From: Begonia masoniana
Taxonomy: Eukaryota; Streptophyta; Magnoliopsida; Cucurbitales; Begoniaceae
Length of the DNA: 64,000 bases
NCBI GenBank assembly: GCA_022432975.1
Contig: CM039502.1
Span: forward strand, 16,501,453-16,565,452
Direction: 5' to 3'
Shown here: in pieces, positions 35,501 to 49,004 of the stretch
Layout of the letters: every line of letters begins with the position of its first letter
Position numbering within the stretch: the first letter of the stretch is position 1
Program-made: the position numbers and the translations under genes
The notes under the pieces: model-generated
Database searches by the model: none
Told to the model about the DNA's origin: nothing
What the model saw: the letters and a program-made list of their open reading frames with translations, nothing else

Positions 35501-38233
35501 AAATCGATCAAGGTGATTCTCTAAACCGTGTTTCATTCGCACAATCATGCTTTTTTTACTTCTTGATTTTTTATTCTATTTTTATAAGAAACGAAGAATA
35601 TTGAAAGAAAAAAGATGCAAAAAAGAATAGCAATTCATTTAAAACAATCTCTCCAATTAGAGAGAATTAAACTAAAAAGATAAATTATAAAAAATCAGAA
35701 CAATAAATTCATTTAGCAACAATGAAATTAATATTGTCCCAAAGATCGGTAATTAACTCTCTATCATTGAAGATGACAACGTTGCGATGTAGTCAGCTGA
35801 CTCAAAAAAAATGTCAAAACGTATATTCTCAATATTAGATTCTGCTTTTTAGATCCACTTCATGGTTTTCCCTCTTTTTGAATGTTCAGGGAATTAAGGC
35901 AGGCTTTGGGATTAGATAACCTTCTTTACACTCCAGATGCAGATTTCTCTTGCTTTGCTGATTTAGCTCTGACATCTCCAGAAGATTACTTTATTGAGGG
36001 ACAAGGCTCTTTGCTTCAGTAAGATATCATCCTTATCCTTGTGCAGATTTTTCCACGAATGATTAACTGTAAGCAGCCGATCTTTGTTGCATTTTCTTAA
36101 GATAGTGCTGCAAATGCAGAATGTTCCAGATGTGTCTTAAAAATGTTTCCTTGGTGAATATTTCTAGAGTCTTGAACATATTTTTCCTAATTGAAAGGCA
36201 ATAGTAGCTGTCACACGGTTAAATTCTTGCCCAAATTTTCACCGAGTGATGGCGCCAAGTCCTCGACTAGGCCAGCCCCTACTCTCAATAATGCGGAATA
36301 TAAAAGAGACAAAGTGTTTACGGGAGAACCCTCTCAATCCTCCTTGATTTCCGAAAACAAGAACTAGGAAACAATTTCTCTCCAAGGAACATCCACATGC
36401 TCAAGACACTCAAACTCGAGTGATGTCTTGGCTGGTTGCTCATAGGTCTATTTATACACAAATGGCCAAGGCCATGTACAGAATCCTCATAAATGCAAGC
36501 ACTACAAATAATACTACATAGAGAAGCACTAACAGGATGAGAGCACTAACCATAAATGAAGCAATAACATAAATGAGAGCACTAACCATACTTAAGCCTA
36601 ACAAATGAACTTCTCCTTCCCAGCCGTGAGGCCGCTCCAACGTCCCAGCGCCCGCGCCCATATTTGGACTGTCCCACTTCAAGTGATCCAGCCCAGCTCT
36701 TCAAGGCCCCCAACCCTTAGAATATTGTAAGCACGCCGAAGGAGGGATGCGCGCCCCTCCTTCCTTTGGCCCTTGGCCCGTGTCTTAGCATCATGAGAAA
36801 TGGGGCGTAACAGTAACCATGGACATCTCGCTCTGTATCGAAATGGTTTTAAGGACACGTTTAGCTTGTTGGCATATAATATTTTCTTGTTTCTCTATGT
36901 TATCGTAATGCTGCAATTTCTATTTCATCTTCCAGATGTGTTCTAACTCCCGGCGATCCTTACATGCCATTGCCTAATGACGAAATCATCTCAAGAGTGG
37001 CGAAACAGGTCAGGTTACTTCTTTTAGAAAGCACCCTTTTGGCTATATTTTTAGCTTTAATTAACGGATTGTGAAGTATTCACATCGTTTGTTCGATTTT
37101 CGTTTTCTAATCTTCTTTACCTGGATTTACTCGAATACAATGCCCTGCTAATGGCTACAGAAAAAGTAAAACATTTTCAGTAGTCTTTATGCTATGCTAT
37201 GGTGTCATAATTATATCTCTCAAAGCTTGCACTGTCCACTGTGGTGGGAAAATAATAATTACTAGCTCCCCGAGAAGTGCCACTATAAAGGTCGAGCAAG
37301 AAAATCACAATTGACTAAAATATGCTCGTATAAATCATTTTGCATGGTTGAAATAATTCAATAAAAAATTGCCGACTTTGTTAGGTTTACGAGTGTATTA
37401 TGCCTATGTTTATTGACAAGCTGAGGCTGAGCTCAATGTGAATCTCACAATCTGAAACTTAGTGCTTCTTACCCTGTATAGCTGATCTAAGGCCATGTAG
37501 CTCCTCTTTATTTGATCGAAAAGTCCATTTCTTTTGGGAAACGATCATCTTTTATAAGATTTTCCGTGATAGCCTGCAATAGAGCCTTCTCCTAATATTT
37601 TATAGTGTTTATATTCGCTTCATTTTTGCAGGTTTTGGCTTTATTCCCATCAGCACAAGGTCTAGAAGTTACATGGTCATCTGTCGTTAAAATTGCGCAA
37701 TCTCTCTATCGAGAAGGACCCGGTAAAGACCCGTTTCGACCTGACCAAAAGACTCCCATTAAAAATTTCTTCCTGGCTGGCTCTTATACAAAACAGGTAA
37801 GTTGAAAGTTATGCTATTCTTAATTTTCTTTACTTCTTTGGACTAATTAGGTCTTGCTTTCATAATCGAAGGTCTATAATTTGGTCAGTTTTATCGAACG
37901 TTATGATCTAGAAATCAATTGTATAATTAATAAGCAAGGAACATTATCATCTGCTATGATCTACTGCAAAAATTGAAATTATACCCAGAGAAGCTATTGG
38001 ATCAGTGAAAATGTATTTTCAGAAAATGAGCTCATCAATATTATTTCGACTTCGTTCAGGATTACATAGACAGCATGGAGGGAGCAACATTATCGGGGAG
38101 GCAAGCCTCGGCCTTCATATGCGATGCCGGAGAAGGGTTGGTGGAACTCCAGAAAAAGATTGCCGGAAAGGAATCCGAGCCCCTAGAAAGGTTGGTGGAT
38201 GCTAACTCGCGTGATGAGCTGAGCCTTGTATAG
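29552..38233 (+). CDS. ZDS: Zeta-carotene desaturase, 14 exons, plastid precursor
   Basis: Exons: 29552-29714, 30044-30168, 30550-30684, 33042-33114, 33327-33400, 33534-33638, 33816-34060, 34413-34500, 34999-35041, 35356-35512, 35890-36018, 36936-37008, 37632-37796, 38060-38233. All introns are GT-AG and the phases fit, giving 1749 nt and 582 residues, the normal plant length. Residues 1 to about 45 are Ser/Arg-rich without acids, a plastid transit peptide. GAGLAG at 78-83 with Glu101 is the FAD dinucleotide-binding fold. The C-terminal [20 protein letters not shown] is the conserved carotenoid desaturase FAD signature. The enzyme desaturates di-cis-zeta-carotene via neurosporene to prolycopene in plastids, after PDS and Z-ISO and before CRTISO. 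No broken residue seen. Introns 3 and 11 carry retroelements, but the splice sites are intact. Confidence 0.96.
31240..31560 (-). repeat. 3' LTR of the intron 3 element
   Basis: Direct repeat of 32420-32740, about 96% identical by eye. It contains an (AAT)n-like tract that is the same length in both copies. Confidence 0.92.
31591..32394 (-). CDS. Gag-like ORF of the non-autonomous element (267 aa)
   Basis: ATG at 32394 lies 11 bases inside the primer binding site. Residues 1-60 form a predicted coiled coil ([29 protein letters not shown]), like the N-terminus of many plant Ty3 gag proteins. The rest is low-complexity, rich in Gln, Gly, Pro and Thr. There is no zinc knuckle, protease or RT. 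The frame is open over nearly the whole interior, which suggests it was under selection until recently. I do not recognise a host gene in it. Function as a structural or packaging protein is inference. Confidence 0.7.
   Translation of the reverse strand: MNFMAQGKKIEALEEQFGNLVTDFSALKVSFTGLESRMDEKFASIEQLLISIAEKQNNPSAKVPIDPSAASNATATVAITATEEQQGTQEIFSQVLGSQGSIPTDFLWRPMLTEPNGTNLAEEVARAGGSSNATVPWNAVPTVWPGISQQGQNLVQPWPGHVGWEQPPLTGSPGQRQSLDPSGSTVGKGRAPTNEAATQSVFTFSGQMPPGMNMSGEHGNHWQGMMDRETGRAFPLMSSGRAAAGIENRIQKLKIKNSSTTISRFQP
32420..32740 (-). repeat. 5' LTR of the intron 3 element
   Basis: Starts TGATGTGCCGCTC (minus strand, 32740) and ends GGTCCTATCA before the primer binding site. Confidence 0.92.
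36209..36812. mobile_element. Solo LTR in ZDS intron 11
   Basis: 604 bp with TGTCACACGG and GGGGCGTAACA ends. The left flank is GTAGC (36204-36208) and the right flank GTAAC. In the duplicated copy the same right flank reads GTAGC (41508-41512), so the original target duplication was perfect and one base has changed here. No internal region. Confidence 0.8.
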
Positions 38234-40261
<2,028 letters not shown>

Positions 40262-40665
40262 TTAGAGTTCTTCGTCAATTGCTTTCTTAGCTGAGTCAAG
40301 ATCCGCATCAACGAAATATCCCAGTGTCCATCCCACTTGATGAAGATCTCGGTATCTTAATAATACTTCACTATGCACATAGAGCAGGTGAAAACAGAAA
40401 ATGTCCAACACTCGAATCAAATCTTTCCTTTTTAGTCAGATTACAAACACTCTTTTTCCCCTTCTACACCACCAAATCATGCCCAAATGAATGATGGTGT
40501 GCTGGATCCACACTTTCAGCCTTAAACCTCACAATCGCTGACGTCGGAGTTTCTCTCAAAATCTTCATCGAACCCCTTGGAATCGAATATATCGGACCCA
40601 AAACCCTACTCTTCGCAAGACAACAGAGAGAACAAGCGTCGGATGGAGATAATTTTGTGTCTTTT
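40262..40665 (-). pseudogene. DRT102-like cupin domain, unit A copy
   Basis: Minus-strand reading gives MKILRETPTSAIVRF, then DPAHHHSFGHDLVV with the cupin metal-binding histidines, IFIKWDG, and AKKAIDEEL before the stop at 40262. An in-frame stop follows DLVV where Leu is expected, and at least two frameshifts lie further on. It is cut at 40666 by a copia LTR end. The RpiB half is not in this unit. Confidence 0.8.
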
Positions 40666-40743
40666 TGTATACTATGTTTGCTTTATTTATATCATACTAG
40701 TTTCTCAATTTCTTCACAGAAAAACGATGATAGCTAGAAAAAC
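40666..40743 (-). repeat. Copia LTR fragment, unit A
   Basis: TGTATACTATG onward, identical in layout to 44927-45005, ending where the Ty3 LTR begins. Confidence 0.85.
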
Positions 40744-41313
40744 TGTAACAACCCGAGACACGACTAGGTATTTTCCTGACTGTATCAACGTCATGAATAT
40801 TTAATCTTCGCGGTTTAGAATTTTATGACAAGTTTAATTAATTACATGTGTGTTTTAAACTAGGTTGAGTGGCATTATGGTAATAATTGAAGTTTGGGAA
40901 CCGGTATTTAAAGAATTAGAAACCTTAAACCTCATAAACCCCATTATAGCCGACCCATTCTACTCTTGGCAATTTCTCCTCCCCGAGCTCGCACCCTGCT
41001 TGCCAGCCATCTCCCTCCGACCGGTTTCAAGCCTGCTATCTCTGCAAATCCGCACCCGGGTATAAAATTGGATAATGTATCATTTATCGTGAATAGAGCT
41101 TTGCTTTCCAGCTCGGCATTTTGAGTTCGTTTTTAACAGTGGCCGAGCAGTTTAAGACCTTTTAAAAATTTGAGAGTAGTGATGTCCGCCGAATCAATTT
41201 TGAACTTCTAGTAACCAATCGGATTTAATCGGGTAGACCTTTCCGCCTAGTTTTCCGGATTTCAGACTTCAGTGTATCAACATAGGAATCGTAATGCTTT
41301 AGCTATAGAACCC
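40744..41313 (+). repeat. Truncated Ty3 LTR, unit A
   Basis: Starts TGTAACAACCCGAG and follows 45006-45594 but with frequent one-base insertions and deletions. It ends at AGAACCC, where the intron 11 solo LTR sequence of unit B begins. Confidence 0.85.
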
Positions 41314-41625
41314 GCGTGGGCCTGCTCCAACGGCCCAGCGCCCAGCGCCCAGATTTGGACTGTCCCACTTCAAGTGATCCAGCCCGCGTGCTTCAAGTGC
41401 CCACCAACACTTAGAATATTTTAGCACGCCTAAGGAGGATGCCGCGCCCCTCCTTCCTTGGGCCCTTGGCCCGTGTCTTTATGCATCATGAGAAATGGGG
41501 CGTAACAGTAGCCATGACATCTCTCTGTATCGAATGTTTTAGGACACGTATTACGTTGTTGGCATATAATATTTTCTTGTTTCTCTATGTTATCGTAATG
41601 CTGCAATTTCTATTTCATCTTCCAG

Positions 41626-42924
41626 ATGTGTTCTAACTCCCGGCGATCCTTACATGCCATTGCCTAATGACGAAATCATCTCAAGAGTGGCGAAACAGGT
41701 CAGGTTACTTCTTTTAGAAAGCACCCTTTTGGCTATATTTTTAGCTTTAATTAACGGATTGTGAAGTATTCACATCGTTTGTTCGATTTTCGTTTTCTAA
41801 TCTTTTTTACCTGGATTTACTCGAATACAATGCCCTGCTAATGGCTACAGGAAAAGTAAAACATTTTCAGTAGTCTTTATGCTATGCTATGGTGTCATAA
41901 TTATATCTCTCAAAGCTTGCACTGTCCACTGTGGTGGGAAAATAATAATTACTAGCTCCCCGAGAAGTGCCACTATAAAGGTCGAGCAAGAAAATCACAA
42001 TTGACTAAAATATGCTCGTATAAATCATTTTGCATGGTTGAAATAATTCAATAAAAAATTGCCGACTTTGTGAGTTTTACGAGCGTATTATGCCTATGTT
42101 TATTGACAAGCCGAGGCTGAGCTCAATGTGAATCTCACAATCTGAAACTTAGTGCTTCTTACCCTGTATAGCTGATCTAAGGCCATGTAGCTCCTCTTTA
42201 TTTGATCGAAAAGTCCATTTCTTTTGGGAAACGATCATCTTTTATAAGATTTTCCGTGATAGCCTGCAATAGAGCCTTCTCCTAATATTTTATAGTGTTT
42301 ATATTCGCTTCATTTTTGCAGGTTTTGGCTTTATTCCCATCAGCACAAGGTCTAGAAGTTACATGGTCATCTGTCGTTAAAATTGCGCAATCTCTCTATC
42401 GAGAAGGACCCGGTAAAGACCCGTTTCGACCTGACCAAAAGACTCCCATTAAAAATTTCTTCCTGGCTGGCTCTTATACAAAACAGGTAAGTTGAAAGTT
42501 GTCCCATTCTTAATTTTCTTTACTTCTTTGGACTAATTTAGGTCTTGCTTTCATAATCAAAGGTCTATAATTTGGTCAGTTTTATCGAACGTTATGATCT
42601 AGAAATCAATCGTATAATTAATAAACAAGGAACATTATCATCTGCTATGATCTACTGCAAAAATTGTAATTATACCCAGAGAAGCTATTGGATCAGTGAA
42701 AGTGTATTTTTAGAAAATGAACTCATCAATATTATTTCGACTTCGTTCAGGATTACATAGACAGCATGGAGGGAGCAACATTATCGGGAAGGCAAGCCTC
42801 AGCCTTCATATGCGATGCCGGAGAAGTGTTGGTGGAACTCCAGAAAAAGATTGCCGGAAAGGAATCCGAGCTCCTAGAAAGGTTGGTGGATGCTAACTCG
42901 AGTGATGAGCTGAGCCTTGTATAG
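41626..42924 (+). pseudogene. Duplicated 3' end of ZDS (exons 12-14)
   Basis: Exons 41626-41698, 42322-42486 and 42751-42924 match the last three ZDS exons with intact splice sites and stop. Exon 13 is identical at protein level. Exon 14 differs at three residues (Gly to Val after CDAGE, with further changes of Pro to Leu in KESEP and Arg to Ser in ANSRDE). There is no promoter, start or exons 1-11, so it cannot make the enzyme alone. It could be spliced into a read-through ZDS transcript as an alternative 3' end. Confidence 0.92.
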
Positions 42925-44522
42925 ATTGCGAGTCTTAGTTTATTAAAGACTTTCAAAAAAGTGAAAAAAAGAGCCGAAATGTTAGTATCATTTTGAGTCC
43001 TTAACAAATCAAAAAACCTATCTTCCCTCAGAAAACTACTTATACAATCCAAATAAATCTTAGAAAGAAAATCAGTAAAGATAAATAATTAAAAATGAAT
43101 TGATTATTAGATGTAGGATAGCTTATGCATAGTACAAAGAATTCATGTCCTATCATCGTAGAACTACATATATATATATATAATCAAAAGCTGGAATACA
43201 AGAAGGGAGAGTTTCATTAAAGTAATTTGTGAAATAACCATGGTCTGAATTCCATGAAGAAAGAAATAAAATGTGCTAAAGAATAGAGATGGGTTTTGTC
43301 AGTTTAGTCCAATGATAATAATGCCTATTTTAGCCTAAGTAATTCAATGCTCAGGTTTGTTCTTGCAAGAGATATTCTAGTCTTGTTTCTAATATATATA
43401 TATGAATCCACCCAATCTACTGTTCTTCAGTTCCACACAAAAGACTGTTTCATTCCCCTCCCTTCAAACAAGGAACACAAACAAGAAGAGTTCATAAAAT
43501 TATTCATATAAAAAAAATGCAATCCTCAAGAAAATGAGAGAATCCATTCATCACAGATATGATTACTTTAGTAGGAGATCAAGTACCTGAATATATAGAA
43601 AGCGGAATAGATGAGAAAAAGCTCGAATATCTCCTCCTCAAGAAGCAAGACGGGCACATCACTTATTGTCCATCGGCGATTTGCCATAGATTACATAAAC
43701 AGACTTGATACTTTCCATCAGTTTTTACAGCATCCACCAAGTAGAACCTAGAATGTCACTCTCTCATTCAGATGCATATATAAACATATAAAGTTCATGT
43801 ATTTGTGTGTTTTATGTGAAATTATATGAGTCTTCATCTGAGATGAGTGTGTGGGTCAACCTGTATGTCAATATTAGGAGGCACGACTTTGTGCCACTGT
43901 AACACAATTATGGTACAAAGCCGAAACATACAACTAAAGTAAAAATGAGAAAATTAAGAAAATTTGATGAACAAGAGACGAATGAAGAACTAACCGTACG
44001 AGGAATTCACTATTGCAAAAGTAGAAACACAACTCTCTATAGGTAAGTGCATGTACATATCTACATGAGTTATATATGTTTTAAATCAATGTTACATTTC
44101 AATCATTTTCAAGTGAACTAGGTTAACCACTCGATTGAATGCTTGTTAAAAGTTCAAAGATTGCTCCTAAAAAGCAAACAATACACTGCTTGGTTCAGAT
44201 TCGGGTTGAATCCTACATTCACCACTACAAGTTAAATATGAATCAGTCGAAGAAATGAAGCCATAATAACAACTCCTCTCACAGAGATTACAAAAACTAA
44301 AGAAAAACGAGCAAAGGGGAGACGGATTGTAAGCTGATATAGAGGAGCTGGTGATTTTGTTTACACAAACAGTACTGAATTGTTCAAAACAGCAAAAATG
44401 GCAGACACATAAAAGTAGTAACAACATCAGGCCAATATACATGGTCACAGAGCTATCTAACATGAAAAAGAGGAATAGAAAGAAAATCTGCATAACCTTA
44501 ATTAGTCTCATACTGGACCGTC

Positions 44523-44926
44523 TTAGAGTTCTTCGTCAATTGCTTTCTTAGCTGAGTCAAGATCCGCATCAACGAAATATCCCAGTGTCCATCCCACTTG
44601 ATGAAGATCTCGGTATCTTAATAATACTTCACTATGCACATAGAGCAGGTGAAAACAGAAAATGTCCAACACTGGAATCAAATCTTTCCTTTTTAGTCAG
44701 ATTACAAACACTCTTTTTCCCCTTCTACACCACCAAATCATGCCCAAATGAATGATGGTGTGCTGGATCCACACTTTCAGCCTTAAACTTCACAATCGCT
44801 GACGTCGGAGTTTCTCTCAAAATCTTCATCAAACCCCTTGGAATCGAATATATCGGACCCAAAACCCTACTCTTCGCAAGACAACAGAGAGAACAAGCGT
44901 CGGATGGAGATAATTTTGTGTCTTTT
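44523..44926 (-). pseudogene. DRT102-like cupin domain, unit B copy (C-terminal half)
   Basis: Begins at the copia border 44926 and reads KDTKLSPSDACSLCCLAKS, MKILRETPTSAIV, DPAHHHSFGHDLVV, stop. After frameshifts it reads TEIFIKWDG and, finally, AKKAIDEEL before TAA. DRT102-type plant proteins have an N-terminal RpiB-like sugar isomerase domain joined by a Cys-rich linker to a cupin, and this is the linker plus cupin. It joins the RpiB half at 54472-54948 if the copia element is removed. Confidence 0.82.
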
Positions 44927-45005
44927 TGTATACTATGTTTGCTTTATTTATATCATACTAGTTTCTCAATTTCTTTCACAGAAAAACGATGATAGCTAGA
45001 AAAAC

Positions 45006-48000
45006 TGTAACACCCGAGACACGACTAGGTAATTTTCCTGACTGTATCAACGGTCATGAATATTTAATCTTCGCGGTTTAGAATTTTATGACAAGTTTAA
45101 TTAATTACATGTGGGTTTTAAACTAGGTTGAGTGGCATTATGGTAATAATTGAAGTTTGGGACCGGTATTTAAAGAAATTAGAAACCTTAAACCTCATTA
45201 AACCCCATTATAGCCGACACCTTCTACTCTTGGCAATTTCTCCTTCCCCGAGCTCGCACCCTGCTTGCCAGCAATCTCCCTCCGACGACCGGTTTCAAGC
45301 CTGCATATCTCTGCAAATCCGCACCCGAGGTATAAAATGGATAATGTAGTCATTTATTAGTGAATAGAGCTTTGCTTTCAGCTCGGCATTTGAGTTCGGT
45401 TTTAACAGTGGCCGAGCAGTTTAAGACCTTTTAAAATTTGAGAGTAGTGATGTCATTCCGAATCAATTTTGAACATTCTAAGTAACCAACTCGGATTTAA
45501 TCGATGGTACGACCTGTCCGCCTAGTTTTCGGATTTCAGACTGCAGTGTATCAAACAGAGGAATCGGAATGACTTTAGCTATTAGAACCCTAGGACGATT
45601 TATGATTAGAACTATTAGGATTTTGTTTTAACTACTGTAATGAACATATTTTAGGTGAAGAAGTTTAAAGAGAAGAAGCTCGGATTGCTAAGGGAACCAG
45701 GTAAGTGGATGTATTAAGATTTCCGGCCAATAGGGCCCTACACCGCAAGGATACTAGGAAAATATTGTTGAAATGTTTGTCTGATGATTATGACTAATAG
45801 TTGCCATGATATGAAGTATTTGAGCAGGAAGATGTTAAGTTACATGCTATTTTGTCATCTAGTGACCGGTGGATTAAGTGTATTCCTTCACCGGATGATG
45901 TAAATGCTATTTTGTCATCTAGTGACCGGTGGATTAAGTGTATTCCTTCACCGGATGATGTAAATGCTATTTTGTCATCTAGTGACCGGTGGATTAAGTG
46001 TATTCCTTCACCGGATGATGTAATGCTATTTGTCATCTACGTGACCGGTGGATTAAGTGAATTCCTTCACCGGGTGATGTAAATGCTATTTTGTCATCTA
46101 GTGACCGGTGGATCAAGTGTATTCCTTCACCGGATGATGTAGACCGGTGGATTAAGTGTATTCCTTCACCGGATGATGTAAATGCTATTTTGTCATCTAG
46201 TGACCGGTGGATTAAGTGTATTCCTTCACCGGATGATGTAAATGCTATTTTGTCATCTAGTGACCGGTGGATTAAGTGTATTCCTTCACCGGATGATGTA
46301 AATGCTATTTTGTCATCTAGTGACCGGTGGATTAAGTGTATTCCTTCACCGGATGATGTAAATGCTATTTTGTCATCTAGTGACCGGTGGATTAAGTGTA
46401 TTCCTTCACCGGATGATGTAAATGCTATTTTGTCATCTAGTGACCGGTGGATTAAGTGTATTCCTTCACCGGATGATGTAAATGCTATTTTGTCATCTAG
46501 TGACCGGTGGATTAAGTGTATTCCTTCACCGGATGATGTAAATGCTATTTTGTCATCTAGTGACCGGTGGATTAAGTGTATTCCTTCACCGGATGATGTA
46601 AATGCTATTTTGTCATCTAGTGACCGGTGGATTAAGTGTATTCCTTCACCGGATGATGTAAATGCTATTTTGTCATCTAGTGACCGGTGGATTAAGTGTA
46701 TTCCTTCACCGGATGATGTAAATGCTATTTTGTCATCTAGTGACCGGTGGATTAAGTGTATTCCTTCACCGGATGATGTAAATGCTATTTTGTCATCTAG
46801 TGACCGGTGGATTAAGTGTATTCCTTCACCGGATGATGTAAATGCTATTTTGTCATCTAGTGACCGGTGGATTAAGTGTATTCCTTCACCGGATGATGTA
46901 AATGCTATTTTGTCATCTAGTGACCGGTGGATTAAGTGTATTCCTTCACCGGATGATGTAAATGCTATTTTGTCATCTAGTGACCGGTGGATTAAGTGTA
47001 TTCCTTCACCGGATGATGTAAATGCTATTTTGTCATCTAGTGACCGGTGGATTAAGTGTATTCCTTCACCGGATGATGTAAATGCTATTTTGTCATCTAG
47101 TGACCGGTGGATTAAGTGTATTCCTTCACCGGATGATGTAAATGCTATTTTGTCATCTAGTGACCGGTGGATTAAGTGTATTCCTTCACCGGATGATGTA
47201 AATGCTATTTTGTCATCTAGTGACCGGTGGATTAAGTGTATTCCTTCACCGGATGATGTAAATGCTATTTTGTCATCTAGTGACCGGTGGATTAAGTGTA
47301 TTCCTTCACCGGATGATGTAAATGCTATTTTGTCATCTAGTGACCGGTGGATTAAGTGTATTCCTTCACCGGATGATGTAAATGCTATTTTGTCATCTAG
47401 TGACCGGTGGATTAAGTGTATTTCTCCACCGGATGATGTAAATGCTATTTTGTCATCTAGTGACCGGTGGATTAAGTGAATTCCTTCACCGGATGATGTA
47501 AATGCTATTTTGTCATCTAGTGACCGGTGGATTAAGTGTATTTCTCCACCGGATGATGTAAATGCTATTTTGTCATCTAGTGACCGGTGGATTAAGTGAA
47601 TTCCTTCACCGGGTGATGTAAATGCTATTTTGTCATCTAGTGACCGGTGGATCAAGTGTATTCCTTCACCGGATGATGTAAATGCTATTTTGTCGTTTAG
47701 TGACCGGGTGTGACTTTAAAGAGTCACGTGTTTGGCTCGTGTACACCGGTGGATGTCCACCACTGGGCGATGTTTTAATTGAACACGTGAAACCCACGTG
47801 CCCACCGGAAGATATCTTCTAATAGGCGATGTTAAGCGAGTCACGCGCATTGCACCTGATAACCGGACGATGTAATTTCTGAGGGTTGATACATGCAAAC
47901 CCATGCAAATCCGAATTGAATAACGTCAAGTGGTCTGGGGTATCTCTCCCTTTTCCGATTAAGTTACGGACTAATTGATTGAGCTTAGTCACTCGACTCT

Positions 48001-48221
48001 GTGAAAGTTTGAGCCGACGAGGTGTAGGAAGTCGGGTCACGAGAGGGTTCGTCTTCCTTGATGGTTCTGTGTCTCTGTTTTCAATTTAGAAGAAAAAAAA
48101 AAAAGGGATATGCGAATGTAAATGCTTGTCGAGAAATAGGAAAGATGAAATAATAGTAAAAGTTAAGTAAACGATTAATAAAAGATTATGATTTCGTGGC
48201 GGTCCTTCTCGGGTCGTTACA
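45006..48221 (+). mobile_element. Solo Ty3 LTR (3.2 kb) nested in the copia LTR
   Basis: Starts TGTAACACCCGAGAC and ends TTCTCGGGTCGTTACA, flanked by a perfect AAAAC duplication (45001-45005, 48222-48226). No internal coding region. Most of its length is a 60-bp minisatellite. The distal part (47707-48221) repeats ACCGGTGGATG and ACCGGAAGAT words in degenerate form. Confidence 0.88.
45842..47706 (+). repeat. 60-bp tandem array, about 31 copies
   Basis: Unit core GACCGGTGGATTAAGTGTAT, then CCGGATGATGTAAATGCTAT, then TTTGTCATCTAGT. Central copies are identical. Variants cluster at both edges (45842-46145 and 47400-47706), as expected for expansion from the middle. Because 60 is divisible by three, both strands stay open (a 540-residue frame repeating SLDDKIAFTSSGEGIHLIHR), but this is a by-product. 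Confidence 0.96.
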
Positions 48222-48226
48222 AAAAC

Positions 48227-48641
48227 TATAAACATGATAGTTTATTTTTCCACTTTAATTCATTATGAAGAAACTGCAGGATGTTGAAGCAATTGATTTT
48301 CACATACTTTATGTTAACAAAGAAAGAAAATTACCTGAATCCATGCAAGCAAAATACAAGGATGCTTTTCTCTCCCTTAACCCTTTTTCTCTTCAGTGAA
48401 ATTTTGATGGAGAAAACTTCGTAATGGTAGTCGGGCAGAGAGAGGAGCTTCTTCCTTTTTTTTTTTATTTCATTAATATCAAGTTCCATCAACTTAACAA
48501 TTATTAATTGTGCACCAATAAGATTTTGACAAATTGAGCCACATCACGTGGGTATCATAAATTTTGGAGTCTTCATAGAAGACTTTGTGCAGAACAATAA
48601 GTGAATGTGCAGTCGGTCAATGATCTCATAAACACCCAACA
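48227..48641 (-). repeat. Main part of the copia 3' LTR
   Basis: Matches 54020-54471 apart from small duplications present only on the right (AGTCTTCATAG and a GCAGAACAATAAGTAA repeat). Confidence 0.88.
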
Positions 48642-49004
48642 TTCTCCCACTTGGCTCAATGGTCATAATCTATAAAATCCATCATAATATTGAGCAAATA
48701 TAACATCATTATGGAATATATGACTAATATGGATCATAACGGTCATATGTCAATTATAACGACACAGTTCCTTCTATGTATCACATACTAATTTTATACT
48801 CAACATCATCACTAAAAGGAATACCATAATAGTCCACATTAGTGTCTTTCTCAAAGACAAATCCTGTTTATGACGTCATCAGTTCATAATGTCATTATGC
48901 ATGCATTCAACATAAACAAACAGGATACATAAGTGTATATCAGAACTATCAATAAGGAGCTCAAGAGTGCTAATGACATAAAGAACACAGACATAAACAT
49001 AAAG

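Larger units (their letters stand above)
41314..45594. repeat. Tandem duplication, unit B
   Basis: Second copy of 36623-41313 in the same orientation. Its right part is continuous with the full copia and Ty3 insertions, so unit B keeps the original right-hand context and unit A keeps the original left-hand context. Confidence 0.9.

Noticed and set aside
46033..47655. 540-residue and 462-residue open frames on both strands
   Set aside because: They are a by-product of a 60-bp tandem array divisible by three; both strands are open, and the sequence lies inside a solo LTR.
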